In this document: piece after piece, positions 27,263 to 35,123 of the stretch
Position numbering within the stretch: the first letter of the stretch is position 1
Layout: each line of letters opens with the position of its first letter
Source of the DNA: Halomonas cupida
GTDB taxonomy: Bacteria; Pseudomonadota; Gammaproteobacteria; Pseudomonadales; Halomonadaceae
DNA: 64,000 nt
Assembly (NCBI RefSeq): GCF_900142755.1
Contig: NZ_FRCA01000001.1
Coordinates: 60,888-124,887 of the forward strand
Direction: 5' to 3'
Translations under genes and position numbers: made by a program
The notes under the pieces: generated by a model
The model's input: the letters and a program-made list of their open reading frames with translations, nothing else
Told to the model about the DNA's origin: nothing
Databases searched by the model: none

Positions 27263-28803
27263 TTGGAAATTCCACTAGTGCTTTTGTTGTCAGAATTATA
27301 TTGAACTGGACGCTTTATGGCGAGGAAGTAGACAAAGATTACGGTCAGTACAATAAAGAACAGGCTGTCCATATTGGTGAAGAAAATGGATGGGTCACCA
27401 TGGGAAAGTGCCAGAGATCTTCTGAGGAACTCCTCCAGGCTCGGTGCCAGAATGAAACCCAGCAATAGTGTAACCACTGGATAGTCATGCTTGCGGAGAT
27501 AGTAGGCCAGAACACCAAGCGCGAGGGTCAAGCCCATTTGATACACCGAGTAGGTGGCAACATAACTGCCAACCACGGCAAGCAAGGCGATTGTGCCGTA
27601 CAGCATGTCCTTGCGTATGGAGACGATACGGATGAAGTAGGGGCCGATGAGAAACAGCGTGAGTGGGATGAGCACGATGGCGCTGAACAGGAGTGAGGCC
27701 AGCATTGGAGCGATAAGCCCCGCTTGATCCGTCAGTAGCTGAGGGCCCGGCTGAATGCCATTGATGATCAGTACCCCGAGCACAATGGCTGTAATGGGAT
27801 CGCCTGGAATACCGAAGGTCAACATGGGCACCAGGGCACCGCCACAGACCGCGTTGTTGGCGCTCTCCGCTGCAGCGATACCTTGAGGGTTGCCCTTGCC
27901 GAATCGCTCGGGTTCGCGAGAGGTACGTACGGCTTCGGCATAGGCCAGGAAGCTGCCCATGGAGCCACCCGCACCCGGTAAGGTGCCGACCGCATAGCCA
28001 ATCAATGATGACTTGAGGTAGCACCAGATACCGATTTCGCGAATCGAGGACAGCGGAGGCACGAAGTCCCGACGGCGGATGGCGGGAGTCTGGAGGACCT
28101 CGCGGCGCAGCCGGTTGTGTTCGGCAACGGCGCTTGCCTGTATCAGCAATTCACTGATGGCAAAGGTGCCGATGATGACAGGCATCAGGTCAATGCCCGC
28201 CGTCAGGGCCTCTGTCCCAAAGGTGAAGCGGGCCATGGGAACCATGCTGTCGAGGCCGATCGTCGCCAGCATCAGGCCAAGGCAGGCCGCCATGGCGGCT
28301 TTTACAACGCGGCCTCGCTGGGCGATGACGATGACAATCAGGGCAAAGGCGATCAGCGAGAACTTGCCGGCGGTCTGTACCAGCAGAGACGCTTGAGCAA
28401 CGAAGGGGGCGAGCACGATCAGCAGCAGTGCACCGATACCGCCACCGATCATGGAGGCCAGTGAGGCATGGCCCAGAGCCTGTGCACCCTGTCCGCGTTG
28501 CTGCATGGGGTACCCCTCCAGCGCCGTCATCATGGCTGATGGAGCCCCGGGGATGTTGATGGTCGTTGCGGTAATGCTGCCACCACACATGCCAGCCATG
28601 TAGATACTGGCACAGGCCATCAAGGCTGTGGTGATATCCAGGCTATATGTCAGAGGCAGCAATAGGGCCAGGGCCAGGGTCGCTGTCAGGCCCGGGATGG
28701 CTGCAAAGATGGTTCCTATCAGAAAACCCGATACAACATATATCAGAGTGATGGGGTTGAACAATTCTGAAAAGCTACGGAAAACGAGAAGCGTGAAGTC
28801 CAT
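27259..28803 (-). CDS. Tripartite tricarboxylate transporter, large membrane subunit TctA
   Basis: The 514-residue protein has about 11-12 transmembrane segments. The TctA landmarks are GTIFAAIPGLTATLALALLLP near the start, the GGSITATTINIPGAPSAMMTALEGYP motif, and the second-half repeat GTLPGAGGSMGSFLAYAEAVRTS. It forms the membrane pore that works with TctB and the periplasmic TctC. Three bases separate it from tctB. The substrate is a carboxylate that cannot be named from sequence. Confidence 0.92.
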   Translation of the reverse strand: MDFTLLVFRSFSELFNPITLIYVVSGFLIGTIFAAIPGLTATLALALLLPLTYSLDITTALMACASIYMAGMCGGSITATTINIPGAPSAMMTALEGYPMQQRGQGAQALGHASLASMIGGGIGALLLIVLAPFVAQASLLVQTAGKFSLIAFALIVIVIAQRGRVVKAAMAACLGLMLATIGLDSMVPMARFTFGTEALTAGIDLMPVIIGTFAISELLIQASAVAEHNRLRREVLQTPAIRRRDFVPPLSSIREIGIWCYLKSSLIGYAVGTLPGAGGSMGSFLAYAEAVRTSREPERFGKGNPQGIAAAESANNAVCGGALVPMLTFGIPGDPITAIVLGVLIINGIQPGPQLLTDQAGLIAPMLASLLFSAIVLIPLTLFLIGPYFIRIVSIRKDMLYGTIALLAVVGSYVATYSVYQMGLTLALGVLAYYLRKHDYPVVTLLLGFILAPSLEEFLRRSLALSHGDPSIFFTNMDSLFFIVLTVIFVYFLAIKRPVQYNSDNKSTSGISK

Positions 28804-28806
28804 ATG

Positions 28807-29292
28807 TTACCCCAGAATGCCTGGCAGTCGGATGCGGAATATGTGCTCAAAAACAACGAGCCCCATGGTTGTTATAATGATGCTTCCCAATGCTGTTATG
28901 AGCGGTCTTCTGAGATTAGAGAAAATGGAAATGATGGCGAAGATATAGAGTAATGATGAAATGATGTATCCGGCGTGACTGAATATCGATATGTATGCAA
29001 TGGTTGCAATGACGATCAGTGCTGGTCTTTTCGTTGTTTCCTTCGTCGCCGCTTCTTTCTTCGATGTTTCCAGGGAGCTGTCCTTGAAGGAAAGAATGGC
29101 TCTATAGAGGAGGGTTGTCGACAGAAGGAGAGCCGCAACTCCCAGCACCGTTGGAAAGAATAAAGGGCTGGGAAGTCCCTCGCTTATCGGCGCCCCAAGC
29201 AGAAGCGAATATATCAGGTACCCGAGAGAGGTCGCGACCAATATAGCGGGAAAAGCGACCTCAGATAATTTGTTGATCTTGTACTGGCTCAT
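28807..29292 (-). CDS. Tripartite tricarboxylate transporter, small membrane subunit TctB
   Basis: This 161-residue membrane protein has four predicted helices, a polar loop in the middle (SLETSKKEAATKETTKRP), and the usual TctB order and length. It is poorly conserved in sequence, as is normal, so the call rests on topology and on its place between tctC and tctA. Confidence 0.85.
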   Translation of the reverse strand: MSQYKINKLSEVAFPAILVATSLGYLIYSLLLGAPISEGLPSPLFFPTVLGVAALLLSTTLLYRAILSFKDSSLETSKKEAATKETTKRPALIVIATIAYISIFSHAGYIISSLLYIFAIISIFSNLRRPLITALGSIIITTMGLVVFEHIFRIRLPGILG

Positions 29293-29312
29293 GATGGATC
29301 ACCCTGATGGAA

Positions 29313-29334
29313 AGGCCTCCCGGAGCGGAGGCCT
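29313..29334 (-). terminator. Intercistronic stem-loop between tctC and tctB
   Basis: A perfect 8-bp stem (AGGCCTCC with GGAGGCCT) with a six-base loop lies in the 53-base gap after the binding-protein gene. On the minus strand it is followed by TTTCC. It is probably an attenuator or stabiliser that favours tctC expression. Confidence 0.68.
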
Positions 29335-29345
29335 GGCTGCGTGAA

Positions 29346-30311
29346 TTAAAGTTCCAGCTCGTCCATTAGCGCGAACACCTGTTCCTGACGAGCACGCATC
29401 CAATCATCAACCTCGTCAGACCCCAGCCAACTTGGGGTAACACCAATCCGCGATACCCATTGCTGGAATTCATCGCTGTCGAATGCCTCCTGATAGGCAG
29501 TCTCCAGGGTTTGAATGGCATCCTCGGGAGTATTGGCTGGAGCCACCAGAACGATGAAGCTGCCGGACTCCAGGTCGATACCGTTTTCGCTGATCGGTGG
29601 CACGTCCGGATAGGTCGGGTTCTGTTCGGAAGAGAGCTCCGCCAGGCCCTGCACGTCGCCAGACTCGATCAAGCCGGAAAAATCTCCAAGGCTTGCGATG
29701 GCGGCATCGATCTCGCCGGACAGCAAGGCTTCTGATTCGGCAGCGGCGGCACCCGGGTAGGTAATGATGTTGAAGTCTGCGCCGGTCATGTTCTCCAGGC
29801 GGCGTGCGGCAAGGTATGGGCCCGACCCCTCCGGCATGACCCCGATGCGAACCGTGCCCGGTTCGGCCTTGGCAGCTTCGATGAGTTCCTCGAGACTCTC
29901 GAACCCGGATTGTCTGGAAGCGACGATGGCATCGGCCTCCTGAGTGATGCGCGCAATGGGGGTCATCTTGTCGAGGGAGTAGCCCGGCACCAGCTCGGCG
30001 CGTGGCACGGTAATCACGCTGTCGTAGGTCAGCACACTGAGCGTATGGCCATCGGGGCGGGAGCGCATCATCTGGGTGAGCCCTGTCGCGCTGACAGCAC
30101 CGGTGATGTTTTCGGCGTAGATGGAAACCGGCAGGTTCTGTTCGGCGAGATTACTTATCTTGCGCGAGATGCCATCGGTACCACCTCCGGCAGCCCAGGG
30201 CACGATCAAACGGATATCTCGTTGGGGAAAGTCTGCTGCGATAGCGGATGATGCCAGCAGAGAGGCACCCAGAAAGCAGAACATCCGGCTCATGATCTTG
30301 TGAGTTGGCAT
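29346..30311 (-). CDS. Tripartite tricarboxylate transporter substrate-binding protein (TctC/Bug family)
   Basis: The 321-residue protein has a signal peptide (about residues 1-25, ending SSAIAAD) and the Bug-family start FPQRDIRLIVPWAAGGGTDG. GAVSATGLTQMMRSRPDGHT follows. The ATG at 30311 is preferred to the upstream frame start because the signal peptide begins there and GGAG lies eight bases before it. It binds a carboxylate in the periplasm for TctAB. The DapA-like aldolase encoded 47 bases upstream suggests that the ligand is catabolised through a 2-keto acid. Confidence 0.9.
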   Translation of the reverse strand: MPTHKIMSRMFCFLGASLLASSAIAADFPQRDIRLIVPWAAGGGTDGISRKISNLAEQNLPVSIYAENITGAVSATGLTQMMRSRPDGHTLSVLTYDSVITVPRAELVPGYSLDKMTPIARITQEADAIVASRQSGFESLEELIEAAKAEPGTVRIGVMPEGSGPYLAARRLENMTGADFNIITYPGAAAAESEALLSGEIDAAIASLGDFSGLIESGDVQGLAELSSEQNPTYPDVPPISENGIDLESGSFIVLVAPANTPEDAIQTLETAYQEAFDSDEFQQWVSRIGVTPSWLGSDEVDDWMRARQEQVFALMDELEL

Positions 30312-30358
30312 GCACGAATCTCCATGTTTGTTGATGTTGTTGGAAGTCGAGTGGTGGG

Positions 30359-31279
30359 TTACACCTGAGTGGATGCCCATCCCTTGAGGATGTTGTCCAG
30401 CGTCTGAGTCTGTGGGGCATGTAGCCGGTCCACGCCAGGCGGGCGAACTGGGCCGACGTCGCTTCCCTGTAGACGCATGGCTTCCTTTACGACCGTGACG
30501 TTGGTGCCGTTCTGCTCCAGCGTGCGCATGTCTTCAAAATCGGCGATCAGATCGATCAGCCGGCGGGCTTCTTCCCACCGTTGGTCTTCGAGCGCACGGT
30601 GAAACTGCATGGTGAGCGTGGCATTGACGTTGACCAGGCCCGAAGTGAACCCTCTGGCGCCGTAGGCATAGAAGGGCAGTGCCCAGCTTTCAGCCAATCC
30701 GCAGATCCACAGCAGAGATGAGCCTTGTGTTGCTCGTATGCACTCGGCCATGCGCAGAGGGTCGGGAACGGCATACTTGACGGCGACCACATTGTCGATG
30801 TCGGCAAGGGTGGCGAAGTCGTCAGGCGTCAATCCCGGGTTGCGAGCATAGGCGATGATGGGCAGGTCCGTTTCATCAGCAATGCCGCGGATGTAGGAGG
30901 CCAGCATGCGCGGCGACGCGAAAGGGTCCGGTGGCTGATGAACCATGATGGCGTCGACGCCGGCCGCTTGTGCTGCGTGGGTCAGGTGGATGGCATCAGC
31001 CTGGCTGCGGCCAACCCCGGCAGTGACCACGCTTCTTCCCTTGTTGCTGTCGACGGCCAGGCGATAGATGGTCTCTATCTCATCGAGGGTCAGGGCATAG
31101 AACTCCCCGGTATTCCCCCCCGTGACGATGTTATGAACCCCTGATTGCGCAATATCGTCAACCACCTTGCTCAGTAACGGGTGGTTGATGCGACCGTCGT
31201 CCTGATACGGGGTCACATGCACACCAGACACCCCGGCCAGGGCCTGTTCAACTCGCGAGCGTGATTCTTGTTTGGACAT
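30359..31279 (-). CDS. Dihydrodipicolinate synthase/N-acetylneuraminate lyase (DapA) family protein
   Basis: This 306-residue TIM-barrel class I aldolase or dehydratase has a GNTGEF phosphate/carboxylate loop at about residues 55-60, the catalytic tyrosine in IIAYARNPG (Y144) and the Schiff-base lysine in VVAVKYA (K168). AAGGAGGG lies just before the ATG. As the first gene of an uptake operon it is likely catabolic, for example a dehydratase or lyase of a sugar-acid or keto-acid, rather than a lysine synthesis enzyme. The exact substrate is unknown. Confidence 0.86.
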   Translation of the reverse strand: MSKQESRSRVEQALAGVSGVHVTPYQDDGRINHPLLSKVVDDIAQSGVHNIVTGGNTGEFYALTLDEIETIYRLAVDSNKGRSVVTAGVGRSQADAIHLTHAAQAAGVDAIMVHQPPDPFASPRMLASYIRGIADETDLPIIAYARNPGLTPDDFATLADIDNVVAVKYAVPDPLRMAECIRATQGSSLLWICGLAESWALPFYAYGARGFTSGLVNVNATLTMQFHRALEDQRWEEARRLIDLIADFEDMRTLEQNGTNVTVVKEAMRLQGSDVGPVRPPGVDRLHAPQTQTLDNILKGWASTQV

Positions 31280-31356
31280 CGGAACCCTCCTTCATGATAA
31301 GGGCTGAGCATTGTCAACCGCCTGAGATGTCGAAGGTTAGGTTCCAACATGGAAAG

Positions 31357-31367
31357 TTGTCAAACAA
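31357..31367. promoter_or_regulatory. FadR/GntR-type operator candidate
   Basis: TTGT-CAA-ACAA fits the TNGT-N3-ACNA pattern of FadR-subfamily operators. It lies 78 bases upstream of the first gene of the operon that encodes a FadR-type GntR regulator. Confidence 0.5.
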
Positions 31368-31461
31368 GTTGGTTTTTCGTGAATTCTTATTTTATCTTTT
31401 AAAAACAGCATATTATGTTGTTTTTGCGTTTATTTTCTACGTCTAAGGTATTATTACAACA

Positions 31462-31477
31462 TGACAAATTGTTGTCA
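31462..31477. promoter_or_regulatory. Inverted repeat TGACAA-N4-TTGTCA
   Basis: A perfect 6-bp inverted repeat lies about 100 bases beyond the first candidate operator and shares the TTGTC half. It could be a second regulator site for the leftward operon. Confidence 0.45.
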
Positions 31478-31670
31478 GTAAGGAGAGCGGCTGATGCGAG
31501 AGTCGGCAGTCTGTGGCTGCCGACGGAATGGAGGGGTATCAAGAACGGTGCTGGGGGGAGAGGGGGAAAGCCTGAGGGGGCCGGACAGGGAGAGACCGGC
31601 CTTGGATAGGTTTGCGCGTCAGTCTTGCGGCAATGTGCTCGTCATGACCACGCTGGTGATGGTGCGTCAG

Positions 31671-31782
31671 TCAAGGCTGTAATGTCTCCAGCGCGCTTTC
31701 CAGCCGTACCAGTCCGTCACTGAGTACTTCCGGCTCAATGGTAAGTGGTGGAAGCAGGCGAAGGATGTTGCGTTTGCGGCCG
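31671..31782 (-). pseudogene. 3'-terminal remnant of a gabT-like aminotransferase gene
   Basis: On the minus strand this stretch encodes GRKRNILRLLPPLTIEPEVL then SDGLVRLESALETLQP and a stop. That equals the last 34 or so residues of the intact aminotransferase at 38249-39544, with N-to-S and A-to-V changes and a different last two residues. At DNA level 31683-31782 matches 38261-38360 with about five mismatches in 100. No further aminotransferase sequence lies upstream of it. It marks the left edge of the module that ends at the intact gabT. Confidence 0.85.
31683..31782 (-). repeat. Direct repeat flanking module 1, left copy
   Basis: This 100-base stretch is about 95% identical to 38261-38360 in the same orientation. 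The two copies bracket 6.5 kb that hold iclR, a crotonase-like gene, a CoA ligase gene and a TRAP operon. Confidence 0.88.
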
Positions 31783-31822
31783 CATCCCCTGCAAGAAAGC
31801 GGTCGTCAAAAGGTTCGATTTA

Positions 31823-32593
31823 TTACAATCTAGATAGTTGTCGTGCGGTGGCGATCAATAGATTTGAAAGATTCTGTTCCACTTCCTCGGGAATGCTGCG
31901 CACTCGAGACATCGAGATACTGACGGCCGCTCTAGGGCGATTACGTCTGTCCAGTACCGGCACCGCGATTGAGATATCCGAGAGAAAGTACTCTTCTATC
32001 GATAATGCATACCCCTGACGCTTGAACTGAGCCAATCTTTCCATGATGGCAGGCAGCTCATGTACGGTATTCAGCGTATAAGCTTTTCGCTCTGTGTGTT
32101 CCAGAACCGTCAGAGCCTCCTGTTCTTCCAGCTGCGATAGCATGGCCAGTCCCGGAGCCGTGCAGAATGCAGGAAGTCGTGACCCGATAGTGATATCCGT
32201 ATCCAACATATTCCGGCTCAACAAGCGGGAAAGATAGACGACATCCTGCCCATCCAGAATAGTCAGGCTGACGGACCCTTCTGTTTCCTTGCTCAGGTTC
32301 AGCAAGTAGGGGCGCACCTTGTCAACCAGTGGGTGCGCATGAAGATAGTGCGCCGCGATGTCCAGCGTTCTTACGCTGGGCTCGATGAGCTGTGTCTCTT
32401 CATTACGTTGAAGGTAGCCTAACTGCATCAACGTATGTATGAAGCGCTGTGCCGCGCTCCGATCCATATCGCAGCGTTCTGCCAGCTGCTTGACGCTCAT
32501 GGAGGGGTGTTCTGCGTCGAAGACTTCAAGAATTCGAAACGCTTTCACCACACTCTTGACCATCAAACGATCCACTTTCCCTTTTTCAGTCAA
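31823..32593 (-). CDS. IclR family transcriptional regulator
   Basis: The 256-residue protein has an N-terminal winged helix (about residues 12-75: LAERCDMDRSAAQRFIHTLMQLGYL) and a C-terminal IclR ligand domain (about 85-250). I accept the TTG at 32593 because GGGGAGG lies seven bases upstream. An ATG ten codons in (32563) is the alternative. It is divergent from the crotonase gene with a 25-base palindrome between them, so it most likely controls the rightward catabolic and TRAP genes in response to their substrate or its CoA ester. Confidence 0.9.
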   Translation of the reverse strand: MTEKGKVDRLMVKSVVKAFRILEVFDAEHPSMSVKQLAERCDMDRSAAQRFIHTLMQLGYLQRNEETQLIEPSVRTLDIAAHYLHAHPLVDKVRPYLLNLSKETEGSVSLTILDGQDVVYLSRLLSRNMLDTDITIGSRLPAFCTAPGLAMLSQLEEQEALTVLEHTERKAYTLNTVHELPAIMERLAQFKRQGYALSIEEYFLSDISIAVPVLDRRNRPRAAVSISMSRVRSIPEEVEQNLSNLLIATARQLSRL

Positions 32594-32699
32594 CGTATTA
32601 CCTCCCCTTTCCTGACTCTATCGAGAAAAAACCGCTGATTGGGCTGATACTGGCTTTACAATGTGCGCCATTCAACTATATTTGATTTAATGTAGATCA

Positions 32700-32724
32700 T
32701 TATTGATCGCATTGCAATCAATAA
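32700..32724. promoter_or_regulatory. IclR operator candidate: TTATTGAT-N9-ATCAATAA
   Basis: A perfect 8-bp inverted repeat with a nine-base spacer sits in the 151-base gap between the divergent iclR and the crotonase gene. It ends just 20 bases before the latter's start, where a repressor could block it. Confidence 0.68.
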
Positions 32725-32744
32725 AGGTTTAAAAGGAGCGTTTT

Positions 32745-33506
32745 GTGTCAGAATATATTCTCACCAGCAAGCAAGACCGCGTTGGCATCATCACTCTCAA
32801 TCGTCCAGAAGTGCTCAATGCTTGGCACAGTGAGATGCGTCAACAGCTGATTGCTGCCCTCGATACATTCTCGAATGACGAGTCTCTTGGCGCCATTGTA
32901 CTGACGGGGGCTGGTGACAGGGCTTTCAGTGCTGGGCAGGACCTCAATGAGACTCGCTCTTTTGATTCTGATCGTGCCATCAGCTGGGTAGCCGAGTGGG
33001 AAGCCCTGTATGACAAGTTGCGCAGTAGTCCAAAACCTATCATTGCTGCGCTGAATGGGGTTGCTGCTGGCTCGGCATTCCAGGTTGCTCTGCTGTGTGA
33101 TTTCCGGATTGCGCATGGTGATGTTCGTATGGGCCAGCCCGAAATCAATTCGGGAATTGCCAGTACCACAGGTCCCTGGATCATGCGTGAACATCTGGGA
33201 CTTGCTCGAACCATTGACCTGACATTGAGCGGTCGCCTGATGAACGCAGACGAGTCTCATGCATTGGGATTGATTAATCGACTGGTATCTGTTGACAGGG
33301 TACTCGCGGAGGCGCTGGCTCTGGGAGAAGAGCTCGCCAACAAGCCTCCAGTTGCGATGCGGCTGGATCGTCAGCGATTCCAGGAAATCACTGAGCCAGG
33401 TTTCCGAGATTGTCTCGAGGCAGGGGTGCGCATTCAAGGAGAGGCCTACGCCTCCGGTGAGCCAGCACGCATGATGGAACTGTTCCTCAAGCGTCGGACA
33501 GGTTGA
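32745..33506 (+). CDS. Enoyl-CoA hydratase/isomerase (crotonase) family protein with atypical active site
   Basis: This 253-residue crotonase-fold enzyme starts at a GTG with GGAG six bases upstream. The oxyanion elements are visible (AFSAGQDL near 60-67 and NGVAAGSAF near 104-112). By alignment to the mammalian hydratase, the first catalytic glutamate (in GGGCE) is glutamine here (GSAFQ, Q113), while the second (GQPE) is kept as E133. A standard hydratase needs both. This enzyme may therefore be an isomerase, lyase or a hydratase with altered chemistry. It overlaps the CoA ligase region and lies in the IclR-controlled unit. Confidence 0.84.
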   Translation: MSEYILTSKQDRVGIITLNRPEVLNAWHSEMRQQLIAALDTFSNDESLGAIVLTGAGDRAFSAGQDLNETRSFDSDRAISWVAEWEALYDKLRSSPKPIIAALNGVAAGSAFQVALLCDFRIAHGDVRMGQPEINSGIASTTGPWIMREHLGLARTIDLTLSGRLMNADESHALGLINRLVSVDRVLAEALALGEELANKPPVAMRLDRQRFQEITEPGFRDCLEAGVRIQGEAYASGEPARMMELFLKRRTG

Positions 33507-33571
33507 TGCCGAGACTTTTTTCTCACTGTCCCTGGAATGACACCTCAGCAGCACAGGACAATCGGACTGCC

Positions 33572-35104
33572 ATGAACTTCAGCCTGAACGACCCTAGCTT
33601 CATCAACGCACTTCGTAACATCGCGGTTCGTGAGCCGGAACGCGTGTTTGGAATCTTTGATCGAACTCCCTTGACGTTCGGACAGCTAGATCAGCGAGCC
33701 GAGGCTCTGGCCGCCCACCTTCGCAACGGGCTTGATGTCCGCCCAGGCCAGCGTGCCGCCGTCATGATGCATAACGGTCCGGAAGCCATCGCGATCCTGT
33801 TCGCGTTGGCCAAGGCCGGCATAGTATGGGTGCCGGTCAATGCCCGTCTACGCGGCAACGGATTGAAGTATATCCTTGAGCATTGTAACCCTGCGGTGCT
33901 GTTCACCGATGATAACCTCTGGCCGGTCATCGTTGACAGCGGAGCAGTACTGGCAGACCGAGTATTGGTACTGGGAGGTGAACAGGACACGATCACTACG
34001 CACCTGGAAAGCCGGCAAAGGCTGGATGCACCTGCACCGGCCATGTCCGAGCTGTATGCCTTGATGTACACCTCTGGCACAACAGGGAAACCCAAGGGAG
34101 TGTGCGTCACGCACGCAATGATGGCCTATGCCTTGAAGAGTGTAGGACTGCTTTGCTCCATCACTCCGGGCGATATCTTCTTTCAGTGGGAACCTTTCTA
34201 TCACATTGGCGGTGCCCAGATGTTATTGCTGCCAATGTTCTTTGATGTGCAACTCAGCCTGACGGAACGTTTCAGTGCCAGCCGTTTCTGGGAGCAGGTT
34301 CATGCCAGTGGTGCAACCCATATTCATTACCTTGGAGGGGTGCTGCAGATCCTGCTTAAACAACCACCAAATGAGCTCGAACGTAAACACAGCGTCCGTA
34401 TAGCGTGGGGGGGTGGTTGCCCCGGCGATATCTGGTCGATCCTTCAGGATCGTTTTGGGTTTGAGATCCGCGAATGTTATGGGATGACGGAAGCTTCCAG
34501 TCTGACCACCTTCAATGCTGAGGGAAGACCGGGTTCAGTAGGCCGGGCAGTCCCTTGGCTTGGGGTTGCCATTCACGATGATCAAGGGCAGCCAGTACCG
34601 GCGGGAGAGCCCGGTCACGTGGTGGTCCGTGAAATACAGTCAGGTGTGCTGTTCAATGAGTATTTTCGCAACGTTGATGCCACTAGGAATGCGTTGTCGG
34701 ATGGCATGTTGCATACCGGTGATCGGGGATGGATTGATGAGGATGGTTTTCTCTATTTTCTTGGGCGTGTCACCGATAGTGTGCGTTGCCGTGGCGAGAA
34801 TGTCTCGGCTTGGGAGGTGGAATCGGTCACCCAGCAGCACCCTGACGTGGAGGAGTGCGCAATGATTGGTGTTGATGCAGAGATTGGTGAACAGGACATC
34901 ATGCTCTTTCTCAAACCGAAATTAGGCCGAGCCATTGATCCTGGCGAGTTGCATGTTTGGTTAAAAGGACGTTTGGCTTCCTATCAGTGCCCACGATACC
35001 TATCCATCGTGGATGAGTTTGAAAGGACCCCCAGTCATCGAATCATCAAACACTCACTATCTACCAATACACACCAGGTGTGGGATAGCGAACGGTTCCA
35101 TTAA
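33572..35104 (+). CDS. AMP-forming acyl-CoA ligase (class I adenylate-forming)
   Basis: The 510-residue protein activates a carboxylate to its CoA thioester through an acyl-AMP. It has the P-loop LMYTSGTTGKPKGV at about residues 165-178, the A5-like motif RECYGMTE, and the hinge-domain GDRGWIDEDGFLYFLGRVTD. Its overall style is near crotonobetaine/carnitine-CoA ligases, but the substrate is unknown. An ATG at 33506 overlapping the stop of the crotonase gene would add 22 residues and couple translation. I prefer 33572 because homology-like sequence starts there, although its ribosome site is weak. The C-terminal lysine lies in the PSHRIIKHSL region rather than the usual GKI/VLR context. Confidence 0.85.
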   Translation: MNFSLNDPSFINALRNIAVREPERVFGIFDRTPLTFGQLDQRAEALAAHLRNGLDVRPGQRAAVMMHNGPEAIAILFALAKAGIVWVPVNARLRGNGLKYILEHCNPAVLFTDDNLWPVIVDSGAVLADRVLVLGGEQDTITTHLESRQRLDAPAPAMSELYALMYTSGTTGKPKGVCVTHAMMAYALKSVGLLCSITPGDIFFQWEPFYHIGGAQMLLLPMFFDVQLSLTERFSASRFWEQVHASGATHIHYLGGVLQILLKQPPNELERKHSVRIAWGGGCPGDIWSILQDRFGFEIRECYGMTEASSLTTFNAEGRPGSVGRAVPWLGVAIHDDQGQPVPAGEPGHVVVREIQSGVLFNEYFRNVDATRNALSDGMLHTGDRGWIDEDGFLYFLGRVTDSVRCRGENVSAWEVESVTQQHPDVEECAMIGVDAEIGEQDIMLFLKPKLGRAIDPGELHVWLKGRLASYQCPRYLSIVDEFERTPSHRIIKHSLSTNTHQVWDSERFH

Positions 35105-35123
35105 CTGTGAAATAGAGGTTGGT

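Larger units (their letters stand above)
31280..31670. other. Control region and structured gap upstream of the DapA-TctCBA operon
   Basis: The stretch holds AT-rich sequence (31370-31480), two candidate operators, and two stem-loops: GTCGGCAG/CTGCCGAC (31502-31524) and GGCCGG/CCGGCC (31579-31601). I see no supportable gene, although weak reading frames exist. Confidence 0.6.

Noticed and set aside
32745..35104. Feruloyl-CoA synthetase/hydratase-lyase pair (vanillin pathway)
   Set aside because: The crotonase lacks the motif pattern I associate with hydroxycinnamoyl-CoA hydratase-lyases and no vanillin dehydrogenase is nearby, so no specific pathway is claimed.
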